DNA of 64,000 nucleotides from positions 434,001 to 498,000 of the forward strand of contig JARGXX010000096.1 of NCBI GenBank assembly GCA_030374765.1, given 5' to 3'. This document shows positions 21,838 to 30,967 of the stretch, piece by piece. A program made the translations under genes and the position numbers. The notes below the pieces were generated by a model that saw only the letters and a list, made by a program, of their open reading frames with translations, searched no databases and was not told the DNA's origin. The DNA is from Agarophyton chilense (lineage: Eukaryota; Rhodophyta; Florideophyceae; Gracilariales; Gracilariaceae). Positions within the stretch are counted from its first letter, which is position 1; each line of letters starts with the position of its first letter.

Positions 21838-23555
21838 TGTTGCTGGTGAGATTAAGAATGCTTGGAACGACGGGGGATGAGCGGCTGGGTGTTATTTTCG
21901 CAGGGACAAGGGTGATCGGTTTGGCGAAAGCACATCTATCGGGGTCGACGACGATGGCCGGCGCACACAAAACATGTGTTGTGCAATCTGTGCGCGTGCG
22001 AAACGTGTAGATGCGTGGAAGCGTGTACACGGCTTCTCGCACTGCAACAAGTGTGATTGCCACGGACCGCTGATTATTTTGACCACCAATCGGGACTTTA
22101 AATGGGGTCTTTTTCATATCCTGAATTACTCAGAGCTTTGCACCTAACTTCCTGCTCCTGCTCCAGCTTGAAACAAATACACAGTGTGATATGCATTATT
22201 TCGGTGCATTATACTGAAGTAGAGAATATTCCGGTGGTACTGCGACAGCGGTAGCCATCTGGAGTGGCATTCATCGTGACGGATAGTCGCGGGGTTGGCG
22301 CCAGAGGCAGAATAAGGAACGGAGAAGTAGGGGCAGTATCAGACTGTTAGGTCCGGCTATTTTTCTTCCCTGTCTGACGAATCCTATTTTGCTAAAAAGT
22401 AGTCTCCGGCCTCGGGTGGAAGATGCGCAAGGAGTTTGACATACGCGCAGAGATGCGCACTGCAATAAAAAACAGTCTCGCTTCCCCGCTTCTAGACCAT
22501 GTACAGTCCGCGGAACAAAAATAAATACACCCAACCCATGCTAGTGTTTTGGTTCTCAAAGCTGGCTCACTGCGAAAGACTACCATTATTCTCACGACAC
22601 GAATGTGTATAGATAGTAAAACGTCTTTGGATAGTTCAGTCAACGTTAACGTAGAATTCCACAGTCATTGGGCGAAATAATAATAAATACACGAAAAAAA
22701 CAAATATATACTTCCCGAAAAAGACGCCGACTTCAAAAAAATACAGTGTTTGTATAAACGAATTATTGCGGACAGGACTACAAGAACGTTCCAAACGTAT
22801 CTACTAAACAAGTTCTATTTTCTATCATAATAAAATGCCGAGAGGTCTGTCGCTTTCATCATTAAAAAAAGGCAAATTACCGCTCTTAACCACGAAGTTT
22901 TGTCTATAAGAAACATAGCGAACTACTTTGAACGATCCATAAGCGCAGTACAGCCTGTATTGCGAAATAAAACGCCCCGTAAAGAAAACAAAAAGAATTT
23001 TGACGTACATAAAAAATTTCCAAACAAAGGCCAGAGCTTTACTCTATTGTGGCACGCCACGACTCCGAAGGATAGTACACCGGAACGTTCAGTTGAATGG
23101 ATGTGTCGAAGGGAATTGCGGACGTCGGAGACCGCAAGGAGTACGAGCGAAAGCGCAGAGGCTGCGGCAATCAAAAGACTTGCCTGCGGTAGGCGAAAGG
23201 CAACACCCTCAGCGGGGTGAGGGTTCAAGTGCGCGTGAGCAGGCCAAGAGATGGTTTGGTAATGTGCCGACTGCCTTCGTTCAAGGCTGCCAAATGTATA
23301 AGGCGGCCGATGGTATTTATTGTAAAAGGAGGGAGCAAACTGTAAGCGGCGTCTCATCGGGCAAAGTCCGATAAATCGGAGCCAGCGCATCACCGGCGTA
23401 TCGGTTGCGAGCGCATCGGGCGCTGCCGCATCGGGATACATATTAGCGTGTCGGTCAGCAATTTAGGGCTGACCGTGATCGTGTGTGGGGATCAAACAGG
23501 CGCTAGCGTGCAACAGTGCCCTCATGAGCCCAACGGCTTTGTTTAGCTGTATTGC
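21838..23555. other. Upstream region of eS28, then unrecognised sequence
   Basis: The first few hundred bases are presumably the eS28 promoter and leader. From 22.9 kb the sequence turns GC-richer with short repeats (for example GCATCGGG and CGTATCGG near 23390-23440). It could be LTR-like sequence belonging to the chromodomain fragment that follows, but I found no second copy to prove this. Confidence 0.4.
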
Positions 23556-23834
23556 TCAGGAAGATATGTTTAGTTGGCGCATGGTTGACGCTGCAAGCTT
23601 CTTTTTCTTGCAAGTTGCGAGAAAAGCGCGCACCATCTCAGGAATATCAGTGTGTAGAACGGAGGCGAGCTGCCATGTCCAGTCACGCTCGTCAGGAAGT
23701 CCATCCCAGACGCCTCGAAGCCAAATACCATCTTTGTCTTTGCCGATGTCTAGGATTTTGTCTATGACTTCGTATTGAGATTCGGTTTTATCGGCAAGTT
23801 CGATCATTTCTTGAGGAACCTGTGTTCCGTGCAA
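23556..23834 (-). pseudogene. Chromodomain fragment of a further retroelement
   Basis: The translation YEVIDKILDIGKDKDGIWL, GVWDGLPDERDWTWQLASV and DIPEMVRAFL matches the three-strand-plus-helix pattern of a chromodomain at the end of a Ty3/gypsy integrase. It differs from the chromodomains of the two elements described here (no WYGxGP), so it belongs to a different family. No other part is seen nearby. It ends about 115 bases left of element 2's LTR. It is a fossil scrap. Confidence 0.6.
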
Positions 23835-23949
23835 TGCGTCTTTGTACGGTATTAAACGGGTTGCGTGGGCTTTTTCAATTCTTCCGTTTGAAAGGGGACT
23901 GATTGAATAGACCAGTGGACTGTGAACAGTGGTGATGCGGCATGGGCCG

Positions 23950-24813
23950 TGTAGGAAAATGTACCCAAGGGGGAAAACCTACGAAGACGTCCGGATCTTC
24001 CTCTCACGAGGTAACTGGCGCGGTAGAGCCCTCCCAGGGATCGGCGCGCAATGCCGGGTGTAAGCCGGAGCCGAACCGTCGTGACGGGCGCAGGGAGGCT
24101 GAAAGAAGCCGAGAATATCCGCCGAAGCGGTGCTTGCGTATCCTCTGAGGAGGTAAAACCCACGAGAGTGGCGAACACGACAGGTGTCAGTGCGGGCCGC
24201 AAGAGCGGGAATTGCCCAATGAAGGGGAGGAAAAGGGAAGGAAAATGGGAACGGAGGCAAGAGGGCGAGGTTGACCACGAGTCGCAAGAGGGGACTCTGG
24301 AATAGCCGGCACTGCCGGGTGTAGCAAACCGTATACACGGGCGGAACCACGAAAGTGGGAATAGATACCCAACACACGAAGGCTGCTTGAACGTCCAAGG
24401 GGGTTGGGAAGCCGTGCACCACGGGAAATCCCTCCGTAAGGAGTTGTATATCCGCGCAGGCGGTTCGACCCAGAGCCAAGATCTGGAAGACCAAGATCAC
24501 CCTTGTTGGGGAGACTTTACTGGACCGGCGGCCGCGAGGCCGGCGGCCTAAGTACTGTAGTCACCGTAGAATAGAATAAATAAAGTCTATCCTAAATAGC
24601 TAAATGTCCGTCTTAGAAAAGAGGCCAATCTGGCGGCCACGTGTCGCGCGGGCGCTGCGGCCACGTGTATGGCACCCGGTCCCGCCGGTGCATCACCGGC
24701 GTTCCGGCCATCGCCGTGAAACGGATTACTCCTACTCAGAACGAGGTTGCACGCCGGAGGCTCCGGAAAAAACTTAAGTCCCCAAAAACCTCTCGGGAGG
24801 ACGTTGCTGTTCA
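23950..24813 (-). repeat. Element 2 3' LTR
   Basis: 864 bases, nearly identical to 33203-34051. It contains a 15-base tandem-like extra segment near 24480-24497 (AGATCTGGAAGACCAAGATC against AGATC). An AATAAATAAA lies on the plus strand at about 24573. Confidence 0.93.
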
Positions 24814-24814
24814 T

Positions 24815-24827
24815 ATTCCCCCCCTCA
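24815..24827 (-). other. Element 2 polypurine tract
   Basis: On the minus strand the bases next to the 3' LTR read TTGAGGGGGGAATA, the expected plus-strand priming purine run. It fixes the polarity of the element as minus. Confidence 0.75.
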
Positions 24828-24860
24828 AGACAGGGCGAACACCTCGAAGAGGAAGTCGGC

Positions 24861-26636
24861 ATGGCAGCTCGTCTTGATAAGAGCGCGTCCGACACCGGGT
24901 CTCCGGAAACCAACACAACTTCACCAAGGATCCCACGCACGCTCTCCGCATCCGATTCCAACCACAGCACACCAACACGCACCATGTCCCACCCCGACCG
25001 TCATAACACATCCGCGACTCCCGCCCTTGGCGGTTCCACCGGCTTCCGGTCCGCGCCCCACCCTGGGGATGTTACCAACCTCGCGTACGAAGACCGCCGT
25101 ATTGGCGCCCGCTTTCGCGGACAGGCGGACCCACCGCAGTGGCCGACCTACGACGCCCTTGTGGGTGCAAATCCGAGAACTCGGCATGGCTCCGCGATGT
25201 TGCGGTATACGCCTTGGTTTCACCCATTGGCTGTCCGCGACGAGGATTTGATCCAATCCTACACCGATAATTCGGAGATGCTCCTGGGCAACCTGCCCGG
25301 CGTGGTGACCATGTCCTGGGATTGGCGTAATCGCATCGCCATCCCGGTACACCACATACTCCGCCGACGCGGTGAATCCTCTGCGGAGGCTCAAGCCGCG
25401 CTTGTGCGGATCGCTTATCTCAGGCACCATCGGGCGCCTTTCGAGTTCCCGATACCGCCAGAGGTCGAATTCGACGTCCACCTTTACCGCACTCGCGGGG
25501 AAGTGTCGTACTGTGACCGTCTTAACGGATTGGAAACCCTCGCTTGGAGGGGCACACCGATCGCTCGGCAAGAAGCCCTTTGCTGGGCACGACCGATTCT
25601 TCGGGCAGAAATCCGCTACCAACCGCGGCAGTCGCGCTCGAACTTCCTTCAGAACTTCATCCGCGATGAGCGGCGTTGGCGGGCCCAGACCGGGTATTTC
25701 GTACCGTACCAGAACACGGAGATTGAGCGCATCGCGCCTGCTCACCGACGTGGTCGGTACGTCAGTCTCCCAGACTGGTGGTCCTCCTTGGAGGCGTGCT
25801 GGGGTTGCTTCGTTGAGCTGCCCCCAGTATTCACCTATGTAGGGTCGTCGATCTTGAACGATCCCCAGTCGGGGTGGTGGTCCGTCGTGGTAAGCGAATG
25901 GGCCGTCCGCACTGCGGCTTTTATCCTCGCTGAGGCGTACGACCAATACCGATTGTGGTACGTGCCACCGCGTGTGCGGGCTGCAATCCGTCGTTTGGAC
26001 ATGCGCATCCCCCTCGGGGGCGAGGCGAACGAAGAAGAGATGCTGGGCCTCCTCGACTTTGTGGAGGGGGTCCAGTGGGATGAGGTCCCGCTGGAGAACT
26101 CCCAACGCATTCAACCGCGTCGCGGGTCTGGCCCCGGACTCGGGAGGAACACCGCGCTAGCGGGGGATTTCGTCTACTTCGACCCCTGGGAGTACCACGA
26201 GATCAGCCGCGAGGAAGCGGAAGCCAACGGGCATGCGCCGCGTGAAGTCCCGGCCGACCACACGCGAGGGTATGTCGACTCGAGTGACTATTACCGCGAC
26301 TATGCGGATGGTGACCCCATGGTCGACAACGAACCGGAGGATCCGGGTTACGCTCCGATGGAGGATGACGGGTCCGGCGAGGCCGGTGAGGAGTCCGTTG
26401 AATACGGTGGTGCGGCTCCATCCGGGGCTGCTGATGCCATGCGAACGGATTCCTATCCGACTGCATCGGTGGCGGGCCCGCCCGCAACTGCCGCTGGCGC
26501 GGAGCGGGGCGAGGTCATCGCGCGCTTCCTTCGGGAGGTGGGGCTTCGCCCTTCCGAGATCTCGGGTGATGTGGCCGCCATGCGGGATGCCTTAGCCAAC
26601 CTCCTGGGCGGGGGTCCACCTCGTGCGGAGGAATGA
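24861..26636 (+). CDS. Antisense gene of element 2, unknown function
   Basis: This is a 591-residue frame on the strand opposite to gag-pol, lying between the polypurine tract and the end of pol. I chose the ATG at 24861 (MAARLDKSASDTGS), 47 bases inside the LTR boundary. The frame itself opens earlier within the LTR. The first about 80 residues are Ser/Thr/Pro-rich. A Trp/Tyr-rich, Arg-rich globular part (about 80-410) includes LRYTPWFHPLAVRDEDLIQS, MSWDWRNRIAIPVHHILRRR, YVSLPDWWSSLEACWGCFVE and WSVVVSEWAVRTAAFILAEA. A strongly acidic region (about 440-530) and a helical tail follow. AATAAA at 26696-26701, 60 bases after the stop, suggests its own transcript. Amino-acid make-up looks like a real soluble protein rather than a shadow. 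I do not recognise the family. No signal peptide or membrane segment is evident. Confidence 0.7.
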   Translation: MAARLDKSASDTGSPETNTTSPRIPRTLSASDSNHSTPTRTMSHPDRHNTSATPALGGSTGFRSAPHPGDVTNLAYEDRRIGARFRGQADPPQWPTYDALVGANPRTRHGSAMLRYTPWFHPLAVRDEDLIQSYTDNSEMLLGNLPGVVTMSWDWRNRIAIPVHHILRRRGESSAEAQAALVRIAYLRHHRAPFEFPIPPEVEFDVHLYRTRGEVSYCDRLNGLETLAWRGTPIARQEALCWARPILRAEIRYQPRQSRSNFLQNFIRDERRWRAQTGYFVPYQNTEIERIAPAHRRGRYVSLPDWWSSLEACWGCFVELPPVFTYVGSSILNDPQSGWWSVVVSEWAVRTAAFILAEAYDQYRLWYVPPRVRAAIRRLDMRIPLGGEANEEEMLGLLDFVEGVQWDEVPLENSQRIQPRRGSGPGLGRNTALAGDFVYFDPWEYHEISREEAEANGHAPREVPADHTRGYVDSSDYYRDYADGDPMVDNEPEDPGYAPMEDDGSGEAGEESVEYGGAAPSGAADAMRTDSYPTASVAGPPATAAGAERGEVIARFLREVGLRPSEISGDVAAMRDALANLLGGGPPRAEE

Positions 26637-26695
26637 CCGGAGCTTCCGGTAGAATGTAGGGCGGCGCCACTAGGGCGCCCTTGCCAGTAGTGAGA

Positions 26696-26701
26696 AATAA
26701 A
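26696..26701 (+). terminator. Likely poly(A) signal of the antisense gene
   Basis: AATAAA lies 60 bases after the antisense stop codon, just past the hairpin GGCGCC-ACTAG-GGCGCC (about 26663-26679). It sits between the 3' ends of the convergent antisense gene and pol. Confidence 0.5.
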
Positions 26702-26968
26702 AGAAGAGGGTCGCCTTTGCGACGCCCTTTCCGAAGTCCGCTTCTTTCTTTCCGGGGTACCGGCCTTCTACCGGGGTTCCGGCGTTGCAGGGAACCAGCC
26801 TAGCTGGGAGTTCCGTGTTTAACGGTGGGCGCTTCGCGCGCGGACCAGGTAACTGGCACGACCACCAACGAGGTTGGGATAGCGTGAGCGGTTGCTTCTT
26901 TCCCCGCGTTGGGGCATGGACGGAGATGGCGCGTGGCGCCATCAGCCATTCCATTCCGTGTTCACGGT

Positions 26969-29686
26969 TTATCCCTCTTGGGCGTTTACCAGCGTGGCTG
27001 GGAGAGCGGTCCCCGCAAGGCGGTGGTATCGCATTACCGCAGAGCGCGGGAGGTGCTCGATGGGCTCCGGGGTGTCCCACTCCGGCCCGTATCCGTACCA
27101 GCGGGTCCGGTACTGGAGCACCCCGTGCGCATCGTAGCAATGTTCGACGATTCGGTCGAGGACGTACTCCTGCACGTAAACTTGCCGGCCTTGCTGGTTG
27201 GTGGTGACCCGAGCCTCAGCGCCGCGTGGTGCTGGGCTCGTCGTCGCCTGTTCCGGATCACCCGGTTTGTCATTCCGCTCTGCGGTTGTTGCCGGGTTGC
27301 CGGGGCTGCCGTACCGCTTCGCGGAAGTTGCCGGCGCGGCCGGGTGGTGTTCCCGCTGGGCGGTAGGAGCTTCCCTGAAGTCCGCTCTTACCGCGAGTTT
27401 GCGGGGGTCCTTCCGTCTTGGTGACGGTTCGCCGGAGGCCTCCGCTTGATTTGCGGCATGCGGCGTTCCCATTGGTGGGCAGTTTCCGCCGTGCAGTGCA
27501 CCGCGGGCGGTGAGTGGTTCACCGTCCCGGCGGTCCGCCTCCGCAAGGTGACTGTCAGCCAATGACCGGGATGCCGGGTGCCCATTGGTCCGATCTCCCG
27601 CCCGGGTCACGTGACCTTGAGGACGGGTGGTCGGGCCGTCGCGGACGGTTGGCTCCGATTGTTCGGCAAGGGAGGCGGTTTTCGACTTGTCGTTGCGCCC
27701 CTTTTCCTTCATGGGGTTCGTACCGTTCTCAACGGAGTGGCTCGCTAGACCTGCTTGCGCAGCGCCCGCCGGAGTACCGGTATCGACCGAAAGGCTCGGT
27801 GTGCGACCGCGAATGTGCGGGGAGCCCTTAGTTGCTTCAACGCCATGCGGAGCGTCCGTAGGGTCTCGCTTCCCGGCTTCGGGTCTTCGAGCGCCTCGGT
27901 TCCCCTTTCGGGGTTGCATGGCGGTCGGATTGACCGCCACGTCCCGCGGGAGCGGAGTAAGGTCCGGCGACGATGCCGGATGCCCGCTCGGGGGCGTTGC
28001 CCGGGGTGTCCGGTTAGACTTCCGTTGCGACGGCGATGCTTCCGCGATTGAGCGGGTCCCCTCCCCCTCCTTAGACGGAGCGACGGGTGATGGTGGGCTA
28101 ACCGCATGGCGGGTATAAATACCGCTGCGCGGCGCCCGTAAGGGTAGCTGGTCGCGAGGGCCAGGTGTTTCCGGCATTGCCGGTGGTTCCGATAAAGTCG
28201 GTATATCGGAGAGACCCCGTGAGGGGTGCAGTACCACGGCGGGGCTTCTAAACCATGGTCCCACGGGTACGGGTGTTTCATTCTCGCGCGCTGCGAGTAG
28301 CTCATCCATTTCCATGGTGTCTTCCCCGGTTTCGGGACAATCCGACTCCGTCGGTGTTTCCCGTTCCAAGGTAAAGCACGGGATCTCGTCGACCTTCGGG
28401 TCGGCAAGTGCTTCACCTGTCGTAGGTAATCGAGAGAGGGCGTCTGCTTGGGTGTTCTGGACACCCTTTTTTTTGTAGACGACCTCGAAGTCGAATTCCG
28501 CTAAGCGGAGGCGCCACCACATTAAGCGGCCAGAAGGATCTGCGATGTTCAGCAGCCACCTCAACAAGGCATGGTCCGTGTACACGGTGAAATGAACGCC
28601 CATGAGGTATGGGCGCAGAGTGGATAGCGCCCAGACCACTGCGAGGCACTCCTTCTCGGAGACCGAGTAGTTGCGCTCGTGGACGTTTAGCGTGCGGGAC
28701 CAATAGCCAATTGGTTTGCGTTCCCCCTCAGGGGTGGTTTGGAACAGTGCGCAGCCCACCTGGTGGTCGCTGGCGTCGGTGTCAATGGAGTAGGGAAGCC
28801 CAGGTTTGGGCAAGGATAGGATGGGAGCTGTCGTATCTGCCTTAATCAAGGAGCGAAAAGATTCCGACTGATCGGTGGTAAATGGCGCAAGCTTCGGTGG
28901 CTGGCCCTTCCGCAGTAGCGCGTTTAGCGGAGCGGCGATATCCGAGAAACTCGGTATAAACCGTCGATAGACGTTGACCAGACCTAAAAAGGATCGGAGC
29001 TCCGTTTGAGTACGGGGCTCCTTCGCCTCGCAGAGGGACTTGATACGGGCTTGTTCGATCATTAACCGTCCTGGACGGATGACGTGCCCGAGATACTTTA
29101 CCGTGTCGGTGAAGAACTCGCACTTCCTCAACTTGAGGGTTATTCCTGCGTCTCGCAGTACGGTCATCACGTCCCGCACGTGGGTCAGGTGATCGTCCAG
29201 GTTTCTGGAAAAGACAATGATGTCGTCCAAGTAGACAAGGCACGTGCGCCACTTGAAACGCGACATCAGTATGTCTATTGCCCTTTGAAAGGTGGCCGGT
29301 GCATTGGTTAAACCAAACAGCATCCGCTTGAAGCGGTAGGAACACGAGTGGCAAACAAACGCGGTTTTGTCTCGGTCCTCTTCCCGGACTGGGACTTGCC
29401 AGTAGCCCCAGTTAGCATCCAGAGCCGTAAACACGGTAGCGTCCGCGAGCGAGTCTATACACTCGTCCATGCGCGGAATTGGGTAGGTGTCCCTCACGGT
29501 GACGGCATTGAGGCGGCGGTAGTCAACGCAAAACCGCCACGTGCTGTCAGCCTTGAGGGCCAGCACCACCGGTGAAGCCCAAGGAGATTGGGCGGGCTCG
29601 ATGACTCCAGCACGGAGCATCTTGTCCACCTGAAATTCTTCCTCCTCCCGAGCTTTCGGTCCCGCCCTGTAAGGGGGTTTTAGCAA
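26969..29686 (-). CDS. Element 2 RT-RNase H-linker-chromodomain frame
   Basis: One open frame of 905 codons. RT landmarks are SPWASPVVLALKAD, YPIPRMDECIDSL, FKRMLFGLTNAPATFQRA and VYLDDIIVFSRN (Asp pair). RNase H has SIDTDASDHQVGC and VYTDHALLRWLL. After KVDEIPCFTLE comes a linker of roughly 400 residues rich in Pro, Arg, Gly, Ser and Thr with no folded motif. The last part holds VLDRIVEHCYDAHG and TRWYGYGPEWDTPEP, a chromodomain. In chromoviruses an integrase stands between RNase H and chromodomain. None of its landmarks (zinc-binding start, NGQxER) is seen here. The RT and chromodomain are close relatives of those in element 1. Treated as a retroelement fossil. Confidence 0.85.
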   Translation of the reverse strand: MLKPPYRAGPKAREEEEFQVDKMLRAGVIEPAQSPWASPVVLALKADSTWRFCVDYRRLNAVTVRDTYPIPRMDECIDSLADATVFTALDANWGYWQVPVREEDRDKTAFVCHSCSYRFKRMLFGLTNAPATFQRAIDILMSRFKWRTCLVYLDDIIVFSRNLDDHLTHVRDVMTVLRDAGITLKLRKCEFFTDTVKYLGHVIRPGRLMIEQARIKSLCEAKEPRTQTELRSFLGLVNVYRRFIPSFSDIAAPLNALLRKGQPPKLAPFTTDQSESFRSLIKADTTAPILSLPKPGLPYSIDTDASDHQVGCALFQTTPEGERKPIGYWSRTLNVHERNYSVSEKECLAVVWALSTLRPYLMGVHFTVYTDHALLRWLLNIADPSGRLMWWRLRLAEFDFEVVYKKKGVQNTQADALSRLPTTGEALADPKVDEIPCFTLERETPTESDCPETGEDTMEMDELLAARENETPVPVGPWFRSPAVVLHPSRGLSDIPTLSEPPAMPETPGPRDQLPLRAPRSGIYTRHAVSPPSPVAPSKEGEGTRSIAEASPSQRKSNRTPRATPPSGHPASSPDLTPLPRDVAVNPTAMQPRKGNRGARRPEAGKRDPTDAPHGVEATKGSPHIRGRTPSLSVDTGTPAGAAQAGLASHSVENGTNPMKEKGRNDKSKTASLAEQSEPTVRDGPTTRPQGHVTRAGDRTNGHPASRSLADSHLAEADRRDGEPLTARGALHGGNCPPMGTPHAANQAEASGEPSPRRKDPRKLAVRADFREAPTAQREHHPAAPATSAKRYGSPGNPATTAERNDKPGDPEQATTSPAPRGAEARVTTNQQGRQVYVQEYVLDRIVEHCYDAHGVLQYRTRWYGYGPEWDTPEPIEHLPRSAVMRYHRLAGTALPATLVNAQEG

Positions 29687-30932
29687 CCGGGCGTGCGTCC
29701 GGTAGGAGGTCTATCCGATGTTCGGTTGTATTGATCTCACCCAGTGAGCCGTCCCACATTGTGGTAAACTCGCGTAGCATTCCGCGTAAGCGGTACCGGT
29801 GTGAGACCGGTACATGGCTCAGGTCCAGGTCCTCGAGGGCCTTGATCGGGTCTATCTTATCGTAGCTCGTAGGCTGTGCCCTGGTGTCAGGTGTGGGAAC
29901 CGACGAGGTCGGAAATGCATCCGTCTTGACGGTTTTATCGAGCGCCAACTGCTGTGCCTCCCCGGAGGTTTCTGCACCGGATACCGGGAGACCATCCTCG
30001 GTAGAGGGAGTTATTCCGAGTACTTCGGCAGCCGTCACCTTTGTAGGGAGCATCGCGAGCGGGTGCGGCGTCACAGACCCAATGACTTGGTTCTTTGCCA
30101 GCGTCTGGGGAGCCTTTCCCAGATTGGCAACAAACACCCTGAAAGGGGAATTCGGCGTGACTTGCACGATTCCGTTCGCAACAGTTAACTGAATTTTCTC
30201 GTACAACGAGGGCAAGGGCTGAACAACCCGAAGACCGTGTTGACGGGAATTGACTGAAACCATAACCTGGCTCTCCGGGGGTATGGTTACTGACGAGGCA
30301 ACGCGTAGCTTCGTAGAATCCCGGTTCGCCGGTGTGGGTTTCTGCGCAGCAGGTAGAGGAACGTGTTTCCTCGATGCCCGCTTCAGCGGTTGACGAACAA
30401 TGGGGACGGTCGATCCGTCCTCAAGTTCCACCTGCTTAAGGCGTGGGCGGATGGCGTCGACAAACCTGTCGCAGTAGTCACATCTCAGTATAACTGGCGC
30501 GGCCAGCGAGCGGCACACAATAAAAGTTAGTTTAACCACCATCCGCCCTAGCCTGACGACCAGGTCGATCACACCAGCCGTTTTCAACGGGTTGTTATTG
30601 GCGTCCGACACGTCGGGTACCGTTTCAGAACGGATGAGTGACCGCAATGGCGGGGGTAAAACCGATTCCACAATAAAGTTCGGCCCGGCACCTGTATCCA
30701 GGACAGTGAGATGTCTCACCATAAACTGCGTGTGCAGACCAAGGTCAGCGTAAACCTTGTAGTTACGCTTGGCCATTACCAAGACTCTATCCGGGATCCG
30801 GTTATTTCTAATCCGTATCCACGGTCGACGCAACACACCGAGGTGTTTAGAGTCCGCGTCTGCGGTGTCCTTCCTTGTCAGGATTTTCACCTGGGAGCGA
30901 GGCATCGGCGCCTCGGGCGTCGACCGCCTCAA
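29600..30932 (-). other. Element 2 protease region
   Basis: TVLDTGAGPNFIVESVLPP is a retropepsin active site, followed by flap-like and hydrophobic strands (IDLVVRLGRMVVKLTFIV). Its 3' part overlaps the start of the RT frame, as is usual where the family uses frameshifting. Confidence 0.78.
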
Positions 30933-30967
30933 CTCTGAGGACGCCTCTCCGGAAGGGGAGACTCCCT

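Noticed and set aside
21353-22117. A 254-codon minus frame over the eS28 locus
   Set aside because: It is an out-of-frame shadow of the two-exon eS28 gene and its leader; its composition is not protein-like.
24921-26114. A 397-codon minus frame opposite the antisense gene
   Set aside because: It has no known motif and a Gly/His/Pro/Arg-heavy make-up typical of a GC-rich shadow; the plus frame is longer, has a nearby AATAAA and looks more protein-like. It also shows no integrase landmarks.
26969-29686. Integrase hidden in the pol linker of element 2
   Set aside because: I read the whole linker for zinc-binding His/Cys, D..D..E spacing and the NGQxER block and found only low-complexity Pro/Arg/Gly/Ser/Thr sequence.
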